Below, piece by piece: positions 51,103 through 61,052 of a stretch of DNA of 64,000 bases. Every line of letters starts with the position of its first letter. The stretch's first letter is position 1. The DNA lies in the NCBI GenBank assembly GCA_963608705.1, contig CAVDHB010000046.1, forward strand, positions 1-64,000, written 5' to 3'. The translations under genes and the position numbers were made by a program. This stretch comes from CAVDHB01 sp963608705 (GTDB taxonomy: Bacteria; Bacteroidota; Bacteroidia; Bacteroidales; Bacteroidaceae). The notes beneath the pieces were generated by a model. The model did not search any database. It was given only the letters and a program-made list of their open reading frames with translations, and was not told the DNA's origin.

Positions 51103-54100
51103 ATGAGCAAACCACTACAATCATTCAGTATGTTGCTATGCCTTTCCGCTTTTTCAGGAGGCTTTGCGTTGGCTTCTCCCCGGATTCCGGCAATCAATGT
51201 GGAGGCTATGCAACAAACAGGTACGTGCACAGGCGTCATTAAAGACGCTGCTACAGGCGAGCCGCTGGTAGGAGCTTCTGTCAGAGTACATGGCTCGCAC
51301 AAAGGAACGGTTACTGACCTTAACGGTCGTTTTTCTCTTGCGGGAATCGTTCACGGTACTCACATCGAAATTTCCTCTATTGGCTATTCGGCTAAGAAAG
51401 TCCTTTGGGAAGGACAGCCGCTTGATGTCACATTGCAGGACAACACGCATGGATTGAACGAGTTAGTCGTAGTCGGATACGGCACTCAAAAGAAGGTGAA
51501 CCTGACTGGTGCCGTAGGCATCGTGTCTTCCGATGCTCTTGAAGACCGTCCCGTGACCAGTGTGACGCAGGCTTTGCAGGGTGAAGTGCCGGGATTGAAT
51601 TTGGGAGTCAGTAACAGCGGAGGTGCTTTGGACGGCAGCATGACCATGAATATCCGTGGAACTGGTACAATCGGTGATGGCTCTACTTCTTCTCCTTTGG
51701 TCTTGATTGACGGAGTGGAAGGGGATATTAACGCTATCAATCCCAATGATGTGGCCAGTATCTCTGTGTTGAAAGACGCTTCTTCCGCTTCTATTTATGG
51801 AGCCAGAGCTGCCTTTGGTGTAGTATTGGTCACTACGAAATCGGGTAAAAAAGGTAAGACGAATGTCAGCTACAGTGGCAATGTCCGCTTCAACCACGGC
51901 ATTGGTATTCCTGAAATGGCTAATTCGGTGGACTTTGCTAATACGTTCAATTTGGCGGAATCAAATAATGGTGGAACGGGTGTCATCTTCACCAAGGAGC
52001 AAATTCAGCGGATGAAAGATTACATGACCGGGGCGAGAAATGAGGATGGTTCGTTGAAATACCCGTATGGCACGATAGCCAACAGCAGCGGGCAATGGGA
52101 GAACTGGACTGGCGCTTTCGCAAATACGAACTGGTTTGATGTCTTTTATAAAGACTGGGCCGCTTCACAAGAGCATAACGTGAGTCTTAACGGAGGAAAT
52201 GAAAAGACCCAATGGTATATAAGCGGTAACTTCATGGGACAGAACGGATTGCTCAAGCCCGCAAGTGATAAGTTGAACCGTTATACACTCAATGGAAAAG
52301 TGACTTCTCAGTTAGCGAAGTGGGCGAAAGTCACTTTCAATACCCGGTGGATTCGTAAGGATTTTGAACGTCCGTCTTATCTGACCGGACTATTCTTCCA
52401 TAATGTAGCCCGTAAATGGCCTATCCAGCCGGTTTACGATCCCAATGGACATTTCATCTATGAGAATGAAATGGAGCAGATTGTAAACGGTGGTCGTCAG
52501 AAAAATCAAGCGGATTATTTGACTAATCAGTTGAACTTCGTTTTTGAGCCTATTAAAGACTGGCATATCAACGTGGAAGGAACCATGCGGACGTATACCT
52601 CTTTCCAACATTATGATGTATTGCCTGTCTATTACTATGATGTGAATGGAAACGCTTTCCCCCAGAAATGGGAGATGGGAGGCGATGCTTATGCGCCGGG
52701 AAGCTCTCGTGTCAATGAGTATGTCTACAAAGAGAATTACTATGCCACCAATATTTATTCCGACTACTCCCAAACAATCAATAAGCATTACTTCAAGGCG
52801 ATGCTCGGATTCAATGCGGAGAAATACGTGACAAGAAATGTGTCTGGGCAGCGTGACGGGCTGATTACGCCCAACGTGCCTACGTTGGACACGGCCAATG
52901 GAGAAAGTCTTGCCAGCGGCGGGTATGATCATACTGCAGTGGCTGGATTCTTCGGACGTTTGAACTACAGCTATGACGACAAGTATTTGCTGGAGGCCAA
53001 TCTCCGCTATGATGGTTCGGCTCGATTCGGCGCAGGCAATCGGTGGGCGTGGTTCCCTTCATTCTCTGCAGGATGGAACATTTCACGAGAGGAATTTTTC
53101 CAGCCGTTGACTTCTGTGGTCAGCAATTTGAAACTGAGAGCGTCATGGGGTGAGCTGGGAAATATAAATACGAATGACGCTTGGCATCCGACTTATTTGT
53201 CTATGCCTAACGGAATTAATTACGGATGGATTATTGAGGGGAAACTTCCTTCATATTCTTCCAATCCGGGATTGGTCAGCTCCACGTTGACATGGGAAAC
53301 TGTGCGTACTTGGGATATTGGTGTGGACTTCGGACTGTTTAACAACCGTTTGACCGGTAGTTTCGATTATTTTGTCCGCAAAACATTGAACATGGTAGGT
53401 CCTGCGCCAGAGCTTTCCTCCGTATTGGGTACGGGTATTCCAAAAATAAACAACTGTGATATGAAATCCTATGGTTTTGAATTTACCATTGGATGGCGTG
53501 ACCACATAGGAGATTTCAAGTACGGAGTGGCATTCAACCTTTCTGATGCACAACAGGAAATCACCAAATACCCCAATGAGAACAGAAGCTTGAGTTCCGC
53601 CTACTATGTAGGACAAAAATTAGGTGAGATATGGGGACTTACCACTGTGGGTATCGCACAGTCTGACGAGGAGATGAAAAATCATCTGGCAAAAGTAGAC
53701 CAAAGTTCTTATGGAAGTTCATGGGGTGCGGGAGATATCATGTACGCAGACTTGAACAATGACGGAAAATTGAATTCCGGGGCATGGACTGTGGATGATC
53801 CCGGTGACTATCGTGTCATTGGCAACAGCACACCGCGCTATAACTTCGGTTTGAACCTCGACGCAGCTTGGAAGGGCTTTGATTTGCGCTTGTTCTTCCA
53901 GGGAACGTTGAAACGTGACTTGTGGTTGGACGGATCTTACTTCTGGGGAGTAACCGGGGGAATGTGGCAGTCTAACGTGTTCAAAGAGCACTTGGACTAT
54001 TGGACTCCTGACAATCCGAACGCTTATTATCCTCGTCCACGCTGGGACGGTAACAACCGTTATGCTCAAACACGGTATTTGCAGAACGGCGCTTATGCGC

Positions 54101-54321
54101 GTCTTAAGAATATCACACTCGGATATTCCCTTCCTAAGGCTTGGGTGAACAAGGCGGGTATGCAGAATGTGCGAATCTACATCTCTGGCGAAAACCTGTT
54201 GACCTTCACCAGTTTGAGTAAGATATTTGATCCGGAAAACATTGGTTCTTTGTATGGAGAAACCGGAAAGACATATCCATTGCAAAGTACGATATCCGTG
54301 GGTATTAATGTGAATTTCTAA
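51103..54321 (+). CDS. SusC/RagA-family TonB-linked outer membrane protein
   Basis: A 1072-residue SusC-type transporter: signal peptide, carboxypeptidase-regulatory-like domain (about 40-110), a TonB-box-like stretch before ELVVVGYGTQKKVNLTGAV, plug (about 125-240, with DGVEGDINAINPNDVASISVLKDASSASIYG) and a 22-strand-type barrel with ENLLTFTSLSKIFDPE near the end. It imports oligosaccharides with its SusD lid, powered by TonB. The stop is 2 bp before the SusD frame. The substrate is not revealed by sequence; the GH3 neighbour suggests a beta-glycan. Confidence 0.94.
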   Translation: MSKPLQSFSMLLCLSAFSGGFALASPRIPAINVEAMQQTGTCTGVIKDAATGEPLVGASVRVHGSHKGTVTDLNGRFSLAGIVHGTHIEISSIGYSAKKVLWEGQPLDVTLQDNTHGLNELVVVGYGTQKKVNLTGAVGIVSSDALEDRPVTSVTQALQGEVPGLNLGVSNSGGALDGSMTMNIRGTGTIGDGSTSSPLVLIDGVEGDINAINPNDVASISVLKDASSASIYGARAAFGVVLVTTKSGKKGKTNVSYSGNVRFNHGIGIPEMANSVDFANTFNLAESNNGGTGVIFTKEQIQRMKDYMTGARNEDGSLKYPYGTIANSSGQWENWTGAFANTNWFDVFYKDWAASQEHNVSLNGGNEKTQWYISGNFMGQNGLLKPASDKLNRYTLNGKVTSQLAKWAKVTFNTRWIRKDFERPSYLTGLFFHNVARKWPIQPVYDPNGHFIYENEMEQIVNGGRQKNQADYLTNQLNFVFEPIKDWHINVEGTMRTYTSFQHYDVLPVYYYDVNGNAFPQKWEMGGDAYAPGSSRVNEYVYKENYYATNIYSDYSQTINKHYFKAMLGFNAEKYVTRNVSGQRDGLITPNVPTLDTANGESLASGGYDHTAVAGFFGRLNYSYDDKYLLEANLRYDGSARFGAGNRWAWFPSFSAGWNISREEFFQPLTSVVSNLKLRASWGELGNINTNDAWHPTYLSMPNGINYGWIIEGKLPSYSSNPGLVSSTLTWETVRTWDIGVDFGLFNNRLTGSFDYFVRKTLNMVGPAPELSSVLGTGIPKINNCDMKSYGFEFTIGWRDHIGDFKYGVAFNLSDAQQEITKYPNENRSLSSAYYVGQKLGEIWGLTTVGIAQSDEEMKNHLAKVDQSSYGSSWGAGDIMYADLNNDGKLNSGAWTVDDPGDYRVIGNSTPRYNFGLNLDAAWKGFDLRLFFQGTLKRDLWLDGSYFWGVTGGMWQSNVFKEHLDYWTPDNPNAYYPRPRWDGNNRYAQTRYLQNGAYARLKNITLGYSLPKAWVNKAGMQNVRIYISGENLLTFTSLSKIFDPENIGSLYGETGKTYPLQSTISVGINVNF

Positions 54322-54323
54322 AA

Positions 54324-56369
54324 ATGACAACCATGAAACTGTACTCAAAATATTTCTTTGCGACCCTGCTCATGACGGCCACAGGCTTTGGCCTGACTTC
54401 TTGCAATGACTTCTTGGACTTAGGTCCGCAAAGCGTGGTTACGCCGGAGGCGTATTTTACCACTTCAAGCCAGCTGGGAGATTATGCTATCTCGCAATAT
54501 AATTCACTGTTCGCTTATTCCAGTGGTTGGAGCATAGGCTCTCCTTATCTGGACGATAATAATACGGACAATTCCATGTCCGCAGATCCAAGCCAGTCTC
54601 GTTTCACCAAGGAACAATGGAAAACAGGTAATAGCGGTGACTTGGGATTTGGCATGATACGCTATTGCAACTATTTCTTCGAGCAAGTGCTGCCTAAGTA
54701 CGAGGCGGGGTCTTTTCAAGATGCGGAAGCCAAGCATTACATTGGTGAGATGTACTTCATCCGTGCCTGGGTTTATTTCTCTCGTCTGAGAACATACGGG
54801 GACTATCCTATTATCACCTCAGTGCCAGTTGATAAAAAAGAGGATTTGATTAAGGTCGGCAAGCGTATGCCTCGCAATGAGGTGGCTGATTTCATCCTGC
54901 AAGATTTGGACAAAGCCATAGCACTTCTGCAAGACCAGGGATTCAAGTCAAACAACCGTATTAACAAGCAAGTCGCCTTGTTAGTGAAATCTCGTGTGGC
55001 TTTGTACGAGGCTTCTTTTGAGAAGTACCACAAGGGAACAGGACGTGTGCCAGGCGATCAAGGCTGGCCAGGCGCGAAAGTTCACCCGAACTACAGCTTT
55101 GACGTGGACGGACATATTCGTACTTTGTTGACCACGGCCATGGAGGCGGCAAAACAGGTGGCGGATGCACATCCTACGCTGACCTCCAACACGGGAGTGT
55201 TAGACCAGACAGATCCGAAAACTGACCCGAAGACCCCGGAAGATCAAACCAATCCCTATTTTGATATGTACGGCTTGCAGGATATGTCGGGTGTCAATGA
55301 GATTCTGATGTGGAAAGCGTATGGAAAAGCGGGAACCACCACGCAATTGAATGGTATAGGCTCGTTCACGGCACTTGGTTCTGCCTACGGACTGCTGAAA
55401 GGATACGTGGATAGCTATGTCATGGCTAACGGACTTCCTATCTATGCCGCCAACTCTGGATATCATGGAGACGAGACCATCGATAATGTCAAAAAGGACA
55501 GAGACGGTCGTCTTCAGTTGTTCTTGTTCGGCGAGAGCAACTGGTTGCCGATGTATGAGACTTCTACCCAAGCGTATAAGTTCAAACCGGTGCTTGCCGC
55601 ACAGTCTCAACAATTAAGAGACGTGACTGGATACCGTATGAGAAAAGGAGCAAACTTTGACAAGAGTCAGAACACAGTCCAAGCGTCGCCTTATGGCACC
55701 CAGGGAGTGATTCTTTTCCGTTCGGTAGAGGCTTACTTGAACTATCTGGAGGCTCAATATATGCGGGATGGACGTATTGACGCCATATCCGACCGCTATT
55801 GGAAGGCGATTCGTACACGTGTCAAGGTCGACCCTGATTACCAAAAGACTATCGCCGCTACGAATATGCAAAAAGAGGCACAGGGCGACTGGGGCGCATA
55901 CTCTGGAGGACATCTTGTGGACGCTACCCTGTATAATATCCGAAGGGAAAGACGTTGTGAGTTCATGGGCGAGGGAATGCGTTGGAGCGATTTGGTGCGC
56001 TGGTGTGCGTTGGATCAGTTAAAGACGCATCCTTTCCAGCCTGCTGGAATTAATTTCTGGGCGAAGACGTATGCGATTCCGGGATTCAATGGTCAAGATT
56101 ATAATACAAAGGTGGAATATGTACCAGGACCTGTGGCGGAGAATGCCAATGTGTCGTCTAAAGATGACGGGACCTATCTGCTCCCCTTGCGAATCAAGGA
56201 GAACGGTGTTTTCTACAACCAAGGTTACACTTGGATGGAGGCGCACTATAACTCTCCTATTCCCATTTTGGAGATAAAATACTTGTCTCCGGATGAGAGT
56301 ATCGACAAGTCCGTGTACTACCAGACTTGGGGATGGGATACGAAGCCGAATGAACAAGCTTTACAGTAA
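54324..56369 (+). CDS. SusD/RagB-family nutrient-binding lipoprotein
   Basis: A 681-residue surface lipoprotein with lipobox LTSC near 24-27, followed by NDFLDLGPQSVVTPEAYF, the hallmark SusD start. The body is TPR-like and helical, ending RWSDLVRWCALDQ...NFWAKTYAIP and a C-terminal LEIKYLSPDESIDKSV segment. It forms the ligand-binding lid on the SusC barrel. A start at 54333 (MKLYSK) is equally plausible. It is longer than classic SusD (about 550) through loops around 225-330. Confidence 0.93.
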   Translation: MTTMKLYSKYFFATLLMTATGFGLTSCNDFLDLGPQSVVTPEAYFTTSSQLGDYAISQYNSLFAYSSGWSIGSPYLDDNNTDNSMSADPSQSRFTKEQWKTGNSGDLGFGMIRYCNYFFEQVLPKYEAGSFQDAEAKHYIGEMYFIRAWVYFSRLRTYGDYPIITSVPVDKKEDLIKVGKRMPRNEVADFILQDLDKAIALLQDQGFKSNNRINKQVALLVKSRVALYEASFEKYHKGTGRVPGDQGWPGAKVHPNYSFDVDGHIRTLLTTAMEAAKQVADAHPTLTSNTGVLDQTDPKTDPKTPEDQTNPYFDMYGLQDMSGVNEILMWKAYGKAGTTTQLNGIGSFTALGSAYGLLKGYVDSYVMANGLPIYAANSGYHGDETIDNVKKDRDGRLQLFLFGESNWLPMYETSTQAYKFKPVLAAQSQQLRDVTGYRMRKGANFDKSQNTVQASPYGTQGVILFRSVEAYLNYLEAQYMRDGRIDAISDRYWKAIRTRVKVDPDYQKTIAATNMQKEAQGDWGAYSGGHLVDATLYNIRRERRCEFMGEGMRWSDLVRWCALDQLKTHPFQPAGINFWAKTYAIPGFNGQDYNTKVEYVPGPVAENANVSSKDDGTYLLPLRIKENGVFYNQGYTWMEAHYNSPIPILEIKYLSPDESIDKSVYYQTWGWDTKPNEQALQ

Positions 56370-56387
56370 ACTTTGATAACAAAAATG

Positions 56388-56419
56388 AATCCTCCAGTGT
56401 GTCACCGCACTGGAGGATT
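56388..56419. terminator. Bidirectional terminator between susD and the wHTH gene
   Basis: A 12-bp perfect stem (AATCCTCCAGTG at 56388-56399 with CACTGGAGGATT at 56408-56419) and an 8-base loop. T-runs lie on both sides, suited to two converging transcripts. Confidence 0.85.
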
Positions 56420-56436
56420 TTTATTACATAATCTGT

Positions 56437-56721
56437 TCAATGTATATAGCTCTTCAAAGCGTCCACATATTCTTCGAAAGCGTCAAGCCCTTCTTGGGTC
56501 AGTTTGCAGGTGGTGCATGGACGTTTCCCTTTGAACGTTTTTTCCACTTCCACATAACCCGCTTTCGACAGTTTGTCTATCTGTACACTGAGATTGCCTG
56601 ATGTTGCTCCTGTTTGCTCTTTCAAGAACACGAAGTCTGTTTCCTCCGTTTCTACCAATATAGACATGATCGACAGTCGCAGCTCACTGTGTATAATGGG
56701 ATTGAGAGGTTTCAGTTTCAT
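56437..56721 (-). CDS. Small winged-helix transcriptional regulator
   Basis: A 94-residue DNA-binding protein starting MKLKPLNPIIHSELRLSIMS. The pattern of an LRLSIMSILVE helix, a TSGNLSVQIDKLSKAGYVEV recognition helix and a wing GKRPCTTCKLT is typical of small MarR/ArsR-like regulators found beside membrane proteins. A CxxC-like pair sits in the wing. Its start overlaps the stop of the membrane-protein gene (ATGA), so the two are coupled and it may control its own operon. Confidence 0.85.
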   Translation of the reverse strand: MKLKPLNPIIHSELRLSIMSILVETEETDFVFLKEQTGATSGNLSVQIDKLSKAGYVEVEKTFKGKRPCTTCKLTQEGLDAFEEYVDALKSYIH

Positions 56722-57338
56722 TTTCTGTTGTTTAGTTTGATAAGTATTCCTGGTATTACTCCGCTGATTACGGAGACAGCCGCCAGCACCAGCAAACCGT
56801 ATGCCGAGTGGGAAACAGCTATGGCACCGAAGTATCCTCCGAGACCTCCAATCAGTCCCGTGGCGATAATAAGACGGTTCTTCAGCATGAACCCGGTGAT
56901 GGTAGCGGCTATGCCGTAGAGCAATATGATAGTGGCTGTGAGGTCTGTGGACAATTCGATATGCAGCAAGCCACAGAACAGCCCAGTACCGAATCCAATG
57001 ATAGCGGAGAACAATCCCATGGAGAACCATACTTTCCCGATGAGGCGTCCGAGATGGGAAGCTGTCTCCTCCATATCGTCAATCTTGAGCAGGCGGTGCA
57101 ATATGGGACCAGTGATGAAGATTGTGGCCCACAGCCAGTTCCATATAGGGCCGCCGTGGTTCATCCACAGGTAGCTTATGACTAATGCTGTAACGGCCAC
57201 CACTGTCCCCCATGCGATGTAAGAGTTGCCCGCATTCTTGGTCATGGCTTTTCGACTGCGTTCGATAGCCTCGCCGATAATCTGTAAACTGCGGTCTGCG
57301 CTCAAATCCATTCCATTGTTTCTTTCAATCGTTTCCAT
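56718..57338 (-). CDS. Integral membrane protein of a wHTH operon, unknown function
   Basis: A 206-residue protein: a hydrophilic N-terminus of about 40 residues with SLQIIGEAIERSRKAM, then five to six hydrophobic segments. No catalytic motif is seen. Such proteins often occur with a small winged-helix regulator, but the role is not established. It is first in the operon and has a consensus promoter and a leader of about 120 nt. Confidence 0.7.
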   Translation of the reverse strand: METIERNNGMDLSADRSLQIIGEAIERSRKAMTKNAGNSYIAWGTVVAVTALVISYLWMNHGGPIWNWLWATIFITGPILHRLLKIDDMEETASHLGRLIGKVWFSMGLFSAIIGFGTGLFCGLLHIELSTDLTATIILLYGIAATITGFMLKNRLIIATGLIGGLGGYFGAIAVSHSAYGLLVLAAVSVISGVIPGILIKLNNRK

Positions 57339-57460
57339 TGTCTTTCCTTGTGTTAGAATTGTACGTTTACCGGCATGAATGCCGCTTTTCTTTCTCGAAT
57401 CCTGGCCTTGCGCCCTACGCGTATGGACGGTTGGCCAGTCTCGTGGTTCGAATCACACTG
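57339..57460 (-). promoter_or_regulatory. 5' leader of the membrane-protein operon with long-range hairpin
   Basis: The sequence between the promoter and the gene contains CTGGCC and GGCCAG arms around 57403 and 57433 and a GGTTCGAATC word. It could form a structured leader. No known riboswitch is recognised and no gene is present. Confidence 0.35.
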
Positions 57461-57492
57461 CAAAGATAAATAGATTTATTTTATAAACCAAA
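57461..57492 (-). promoter_or_regulatory. Promoter of the membrane-protein/wHTH operon
   Basis: Minus-strand TTTG (complement of 57489-57492), 20 bp, then TATCTTTG (complement of 57461-57468): a full consensus match. Confidence 0.8.
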
Positions 57493-57647
57493 TTATTTAG
57501 TGAATAACTTTCGTTATTTAACTTATCTCCTGTGGTAAGTAGTGGGTACGTGTCTGTTTCCTTGTTTAAACGAGATTAAATAACGGACTAAAAGTATAAT
57601 GTGGATTAAAGCTATAAGCTAAAAGTGCTACAAGCCATTTTTTTCTA

Positions 57648-57655
57648 TATTTTTG
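57648..57655 (+). promoter_or_regulatory. Probable promoter -7 element of the second GLPGLI-receptor pair
   Basis: TATTTTTG matches TAnnTTTG and lies 52 bp upstream of the GLPGLI gene. The rest of the 57493-57647 gap is AT-rich with no recognised element. Confidence 0.55.
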
Positions 57656-57707
57656 CTTTTGAAAACAAAGAGGCAGATACCTCTGCGAAGAACGATAGAA
57701 GTTTGTT

Positions 57708-58406
57708 ATGAAGAAAATCATTTTATGTCCGCTTTTATGCTTTTGTGTTTGTCTGTTCGCAACAGCGCAAACGATAGGATTAGTTATACATTATAATATG
57801 TCTGTGCTAATTCCTAAAGAAGTTTATAACATCAGCGATTTAAGCAAAAGACAATTGGTTATAAATAATTTGTCCCGTAGGCATCAATCGTACACTTTAT
57901 TTACGAATGGCAATGAATGCGCATTCTCTACCACAGGCATAAATAACAATGTCATAAAGATTGAAGGAGACGGGGCTGTCTACACCAATGTGAGAGACCG
58001 CAAGGAAATAAGTATAAGCAATATCGTGGATAAGCTGTTTGTAGTTTCTTCGGATTCTTTGTACAATGAATGGGACTTGTTTTTTGAGGAAACGAAGGAG
58101 GTCTTAGGTAAACAATGTGCCAAAGCGGTATATAAGAAGGATAAAAGGATAGTGGCTTGGTTTTGTTCGGAAATACCTTCTCCCGCAGGCCCTTGCGGAT
58201 ATATTGGTTTGCCGGGAGTTATTTTACGCTTGGAAACATCCCATGCGGTGTACGAAGCTACCAGTGTCTTGCCTATAAAGGACAATATCAAAATTGAATT
58301 ACCCAAAGGAAAAGTAATGCAGAAAAAGGCGTTTGAAAAATTGCAGAAAGAGAAAATTGAGCAATTGAAAAGAGCCAATGGCGATAGCAATGTGATTGTG
58401 TTATAA
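57708..58406 (+). CDS. GLPGLI family protein, short variant
   Basis: A 232-residue exported protein with signal peptide MKKIILCPLLCFCVCLFATA. The signature reads GLPGVI at 167-172, after SEIPSPAGPCGYI. It is about 35 residues shorter than the pair at 42-44 kb and diverged from them. It is 11 bp before a receptor gene on the same strand, again forming the GLPGLI-receptor pair. Confidence 0.82.
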   Translation: MKKIILCPLLCFCVCLFATAQTIGLVIHYNMSVLIPKEVYNISDLSKRQLVINNLSRRHQSYTLFTNGNECAFSTTGINNNVIKIEGDGAVYTNVRDRKEISISNIVDKLFVVSSDSLYNEWDLFFEETKEVLGKQCAKAVYKKDKRIVAWFCSEIPSPAGPCGYIGLPGVILRLETSHAVYEATSVLPIKDNIKIELPKGKVMQKKAFEKLQKEKIEQLKRANGDSNVIVL

Positions 58407-58417
58407 AATCGGAGGGT

Positions 58418-61027
58418 ATGAGTAGTTTGAGATTTTGGATTTGCGGTATGCTTCTGTGCATCGGGGAGTGGGCTGTGGCGCAGAATATTTCGGGCATTGT
58501 GGTAGACGCTAAGAATAAAACGATGCCTTATTGCACGATTATGTGTTCACAAGACAGCGCAGCCCATGCTGTCGTCGCATACGCCGTCACTAAGGAGGAC
58601 GGCTCATTTCATCTTCAGCCGAATAAGTCCTTGTCTTCTTTCTGGTTGACCGCAAGATGTGTCGGATATTCCACCTTAAAGGTTCATTATAATGAAATGC
58701 CAAGCACTTCGTTACGCTTGGTGATGAAAGAGAACAGCTACGCTTTGTCTGATGTGACAGTCAAAGGCAGAAATTTGGGCGTGAGAATTAAAAACGACAC
58801 GATAGAGTTTCATCCAGACGCTTTCAAGAATGGAAGTGAGCAGAACATGGCCGATGTCATTAAAAAGCTGCCGGGTATGACAGTGGACGAATCAGGAAAT
58901 GTGTCCTATCAAGGGAAGAAAATAGACAAGTTCTTGGTGAATGGAAAGGACGTGCTTTCCATGGGTGGTCATGCGCTGAAAACATTGTCTGCCGACTTCG
59001 CTTCCGGTGTGGAGTTGCTGAGTAATTATAATGACGGGAATGTGGGCAACTCTTTCAATTCACAAGAAACCACCGCATTGAACCTTGTGAATAACTCTCA
59101 TCAAGAATGGGCGGGGAATTTTACGGAAGGTGGAGGTGTGCGAAGCAAGTTCGACAGCAAGAACGCTGCCTTGAAGATGGGAGAGAAATTCTCCTCTTCC
59201 ATCCTGGCCAATGCCAATAACACGAATGAGTCGGTGTTCTCCGTGATGGATTATATAAATGCCAATGGGGGGCTTACAGGAATGAAGACTTCCAGCGGTT
59301 TTGCGAAACTTTCCCTTTCGGAGGCGGAAAAAAATGTGTTGATGCCCAGCAGTGAGGAATATAAAAGGACTTCGGGAGTGGGGAATGTGAACCTGACTTT
59401 TAATCCGACTTCTCGTTACAATGCCACCATAGGGATTATTCATAACGAGATGGAGGCGAAATCAGCCTTGTCCACAGATGAGTATATGAAGACCTCGCAG
59501 AAAGACGTGCATAAGTCCACGGAAGAGGATGAAGTGAAAAGAGGACGTTTCAGCTCAATGAATTTGGGACAGAAATGGGATGTGAATCCATACACCAGTC
59601 TCCGTTTCTTGACAAAGTTGAACTATAGCGATATGAGGGATAAACAAACACTGGTGGATTATTTCGATGCTAATTCCGAGAGAAATGGGGAGACGGACAG
59701 AAACAAGAGATTGAACGCCTTACAGCAAATCAGTTTAAATTCCTTGATAGGAAAAGGGTTGCTGTATGCGAATGTGAATCTCTCTTTTTCCAGTACAGAC
59801 CGTAAGATGGATGTGCTTTCCGCCTATGAATTGCCAACTGAATATCAGCGGTCAGCCACTGCGTTCTATATGGACAGAGATACCAAAAGGTTGAATGTGA
59901 CAGGAGTGGCAGGCTATGTGTTTCCTGTTTTCCACAAAGTCAATCTGAAATGGGAAGTCTCCGGGAGTAGTCGAAATGCATGGATAGACCAAAATGCGGA
60001 AAGTGAGCGTTTACACAATTTCAATGGGGGAATTTATGGCGGACTCATGAAGAACAAGGGACTATTCAGGTTTGATGCAGGGGTTAGATTTTCCAGTTAC
60101 GGAAACGACGCTAATATCAAGGGCATTGAGACTAAATCTGTGACCAAATGGGAACCTGTTTTAGCCACGGAGTTGCGTTTCAGTCAACAGCATTCTATGG
60201 CGTTCGGAATGTCTTATAAATATGTGCCTACAGATATAGAATCTCTTTCTAAGCTGGCTGTAATCAATGGCTACGACCAAGTGACAGAGGCATCCTCTTA
60301 CAGGAAACTGGGACACAATGCGCTGAATGTGGACTTTGCCTATCGGTTGTATAGTTTATACAGTAATACAACGATATTCACTTACGTGACTTACGAAAAG
60401 GCGAAAAATACCGCTTTGCTGAATTACGAAAACAAAGGTCTGGTACATTACCAACACTATATGGACGGGGGAGAAAAGGAGACGGTCGATGCCACCTTGT
60501 ACATTAATAAAGGATTAGGCAACTGGCCTGTGGATGTCAGATTGGATGCTTCCTATTTATGGAATCGGGATGAAATCGCATTCAATTCAGTTCCCGGTAA
60601 GATGGAGACGGGAGATTTAAAGGCGGACTTGGGTTTTGCGTCACGCTTTAAAATACCTTTCAATATGGAGGTGAATGGTGTGTATAACCGATTGACAAAT
60701 GAGGCGGCGGATTTACATATTGATTCCGGAGATAAAGAGTTCGGTGGAAAGGCAAAACTGATTTTTGCCAAACACAAGTTCACGGCTTTTGTCACAGGCA
60801 AGTGGAATAAGATAAAGAATGAAAGTGGAAGCAGAATCGTAAAGGACTTGGATTTCTTAGTATCCTATAAAATTAAGAAGTTCACCTGTAAACTTTCCGG
60901 TACAAATATATTCCATTTAAATGGTATCAACTGGTTGAGGCAGACGGTGACTCCCTCCTACACTTCTTATGTCCGCTACAAACAGCATTCAGGCAATGTC
61001 CTGTGTTCTTTGTCCTACGAGTTGTAA
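58418..61027 (+). CDS. TonB-dependent-receptor-like outer membrane protein, GLPGLI partner
   Basis: An 869-residue outer-membrane protein: signal peptide (about 1-22), regulatory-like beta-sandwich (about 23-105), plug (about 110-225, with DVIKKLPGMTVDESGNVSYQGKKIDKFLVNG) and a barrel whose final strand ends LCSLSYEL. Organisation matches the receptor at 39951. No SusD gene is present. The likely role is export or import of an unknown ligand together with the GLPGLI protein. Confidence 0.82.
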   Translation: MSSLRFWICGMLLCIGEWAVAQNISGIVVDAKNKTMPYCTIMCSQDSAAHAVVAYAVTKEDGSFHLQPNKSLSSFWLTARCVGYSTLKVHYNEMPSTSLRLVMKENSYALSDVTVKGRNLGVRIKNDTIEFHPDAFKNGSEQNMADVIKKLPGMTVDESGNVSYQGKKIDKFLVNGKDVLSMGGHALKTLSADFASGVELLSNYNDGNVGNSFNSQETTALNLVNNSHQEWAGNFTEGGGVRSKFDSKNAALKMGEKFSSSILANANNTNESVFSVMDYINANGGLTGMKTSSGFAKLSLSEAEKNVLMPSSEEYKRTSGVGNVNLTFNPTSRYNATIGIIHNEMEAKSALSTDEYMKTSQKDVHKSTEEDEVKRGRFSSMNLGQKWDVNPYTSLRFLTKLNYSDMRDKQTLVDYFDANSERNGETDRNKRLNALQQISLNSLIGKGLLYANVNLSFSSTDRKMDVLSAYELPTEYQRSATAFYMDRDTKRLNVTGVAGYVFPVFHKVNLKWEVSGSSRNAWIDQNAESERLHNFNGGIYGGLMKNKGLFRFDAGVRFSSYGNDANIKGIETKSVTKWEPVLATELRFSQQHSMAFGMSYKYVPTDIESLSKLAVINGYDQVTEASSYRKLGHNALNVDFAYRLYSLYSNTTIFTYVTYEKAKNTALLNYENKGLVHYQHYMDGGEKETVDATLYINKGLGNWPVDVRLDASYLWNRDEIAFNSVPGKMETGDLKADLGFASRFKIPFNMEVNGVYNRLTNEAADLHIDSGDKEFGGKAKLIFAKHKFTAFVTGKWNKIKNESGSRIVKDLDFLVSYKIKKFTCKLSGTNIFHLNGINWLRQTVTPSYTSYVRYKQHSGNVLCSLSYEL

Positions 61028-61052
61028 AGGGGATTGATTTAAAATAAAATGG

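Noticed and set aside
56722..57030. N-terminal extension of the small wHTH regulator
   Set aside because: It is the shadow of the membrane-protein gene in another frame, rich in His and Arg. The regulator starts at 56721 with an ATGA overlap.
57443..57456. GGTTCGAATC resembling the T-loop of a tRNA
   Set aside because: The flanking bases do not form a T-stem, and no acceptor, D or anticodon arms can be built around it on either strand.
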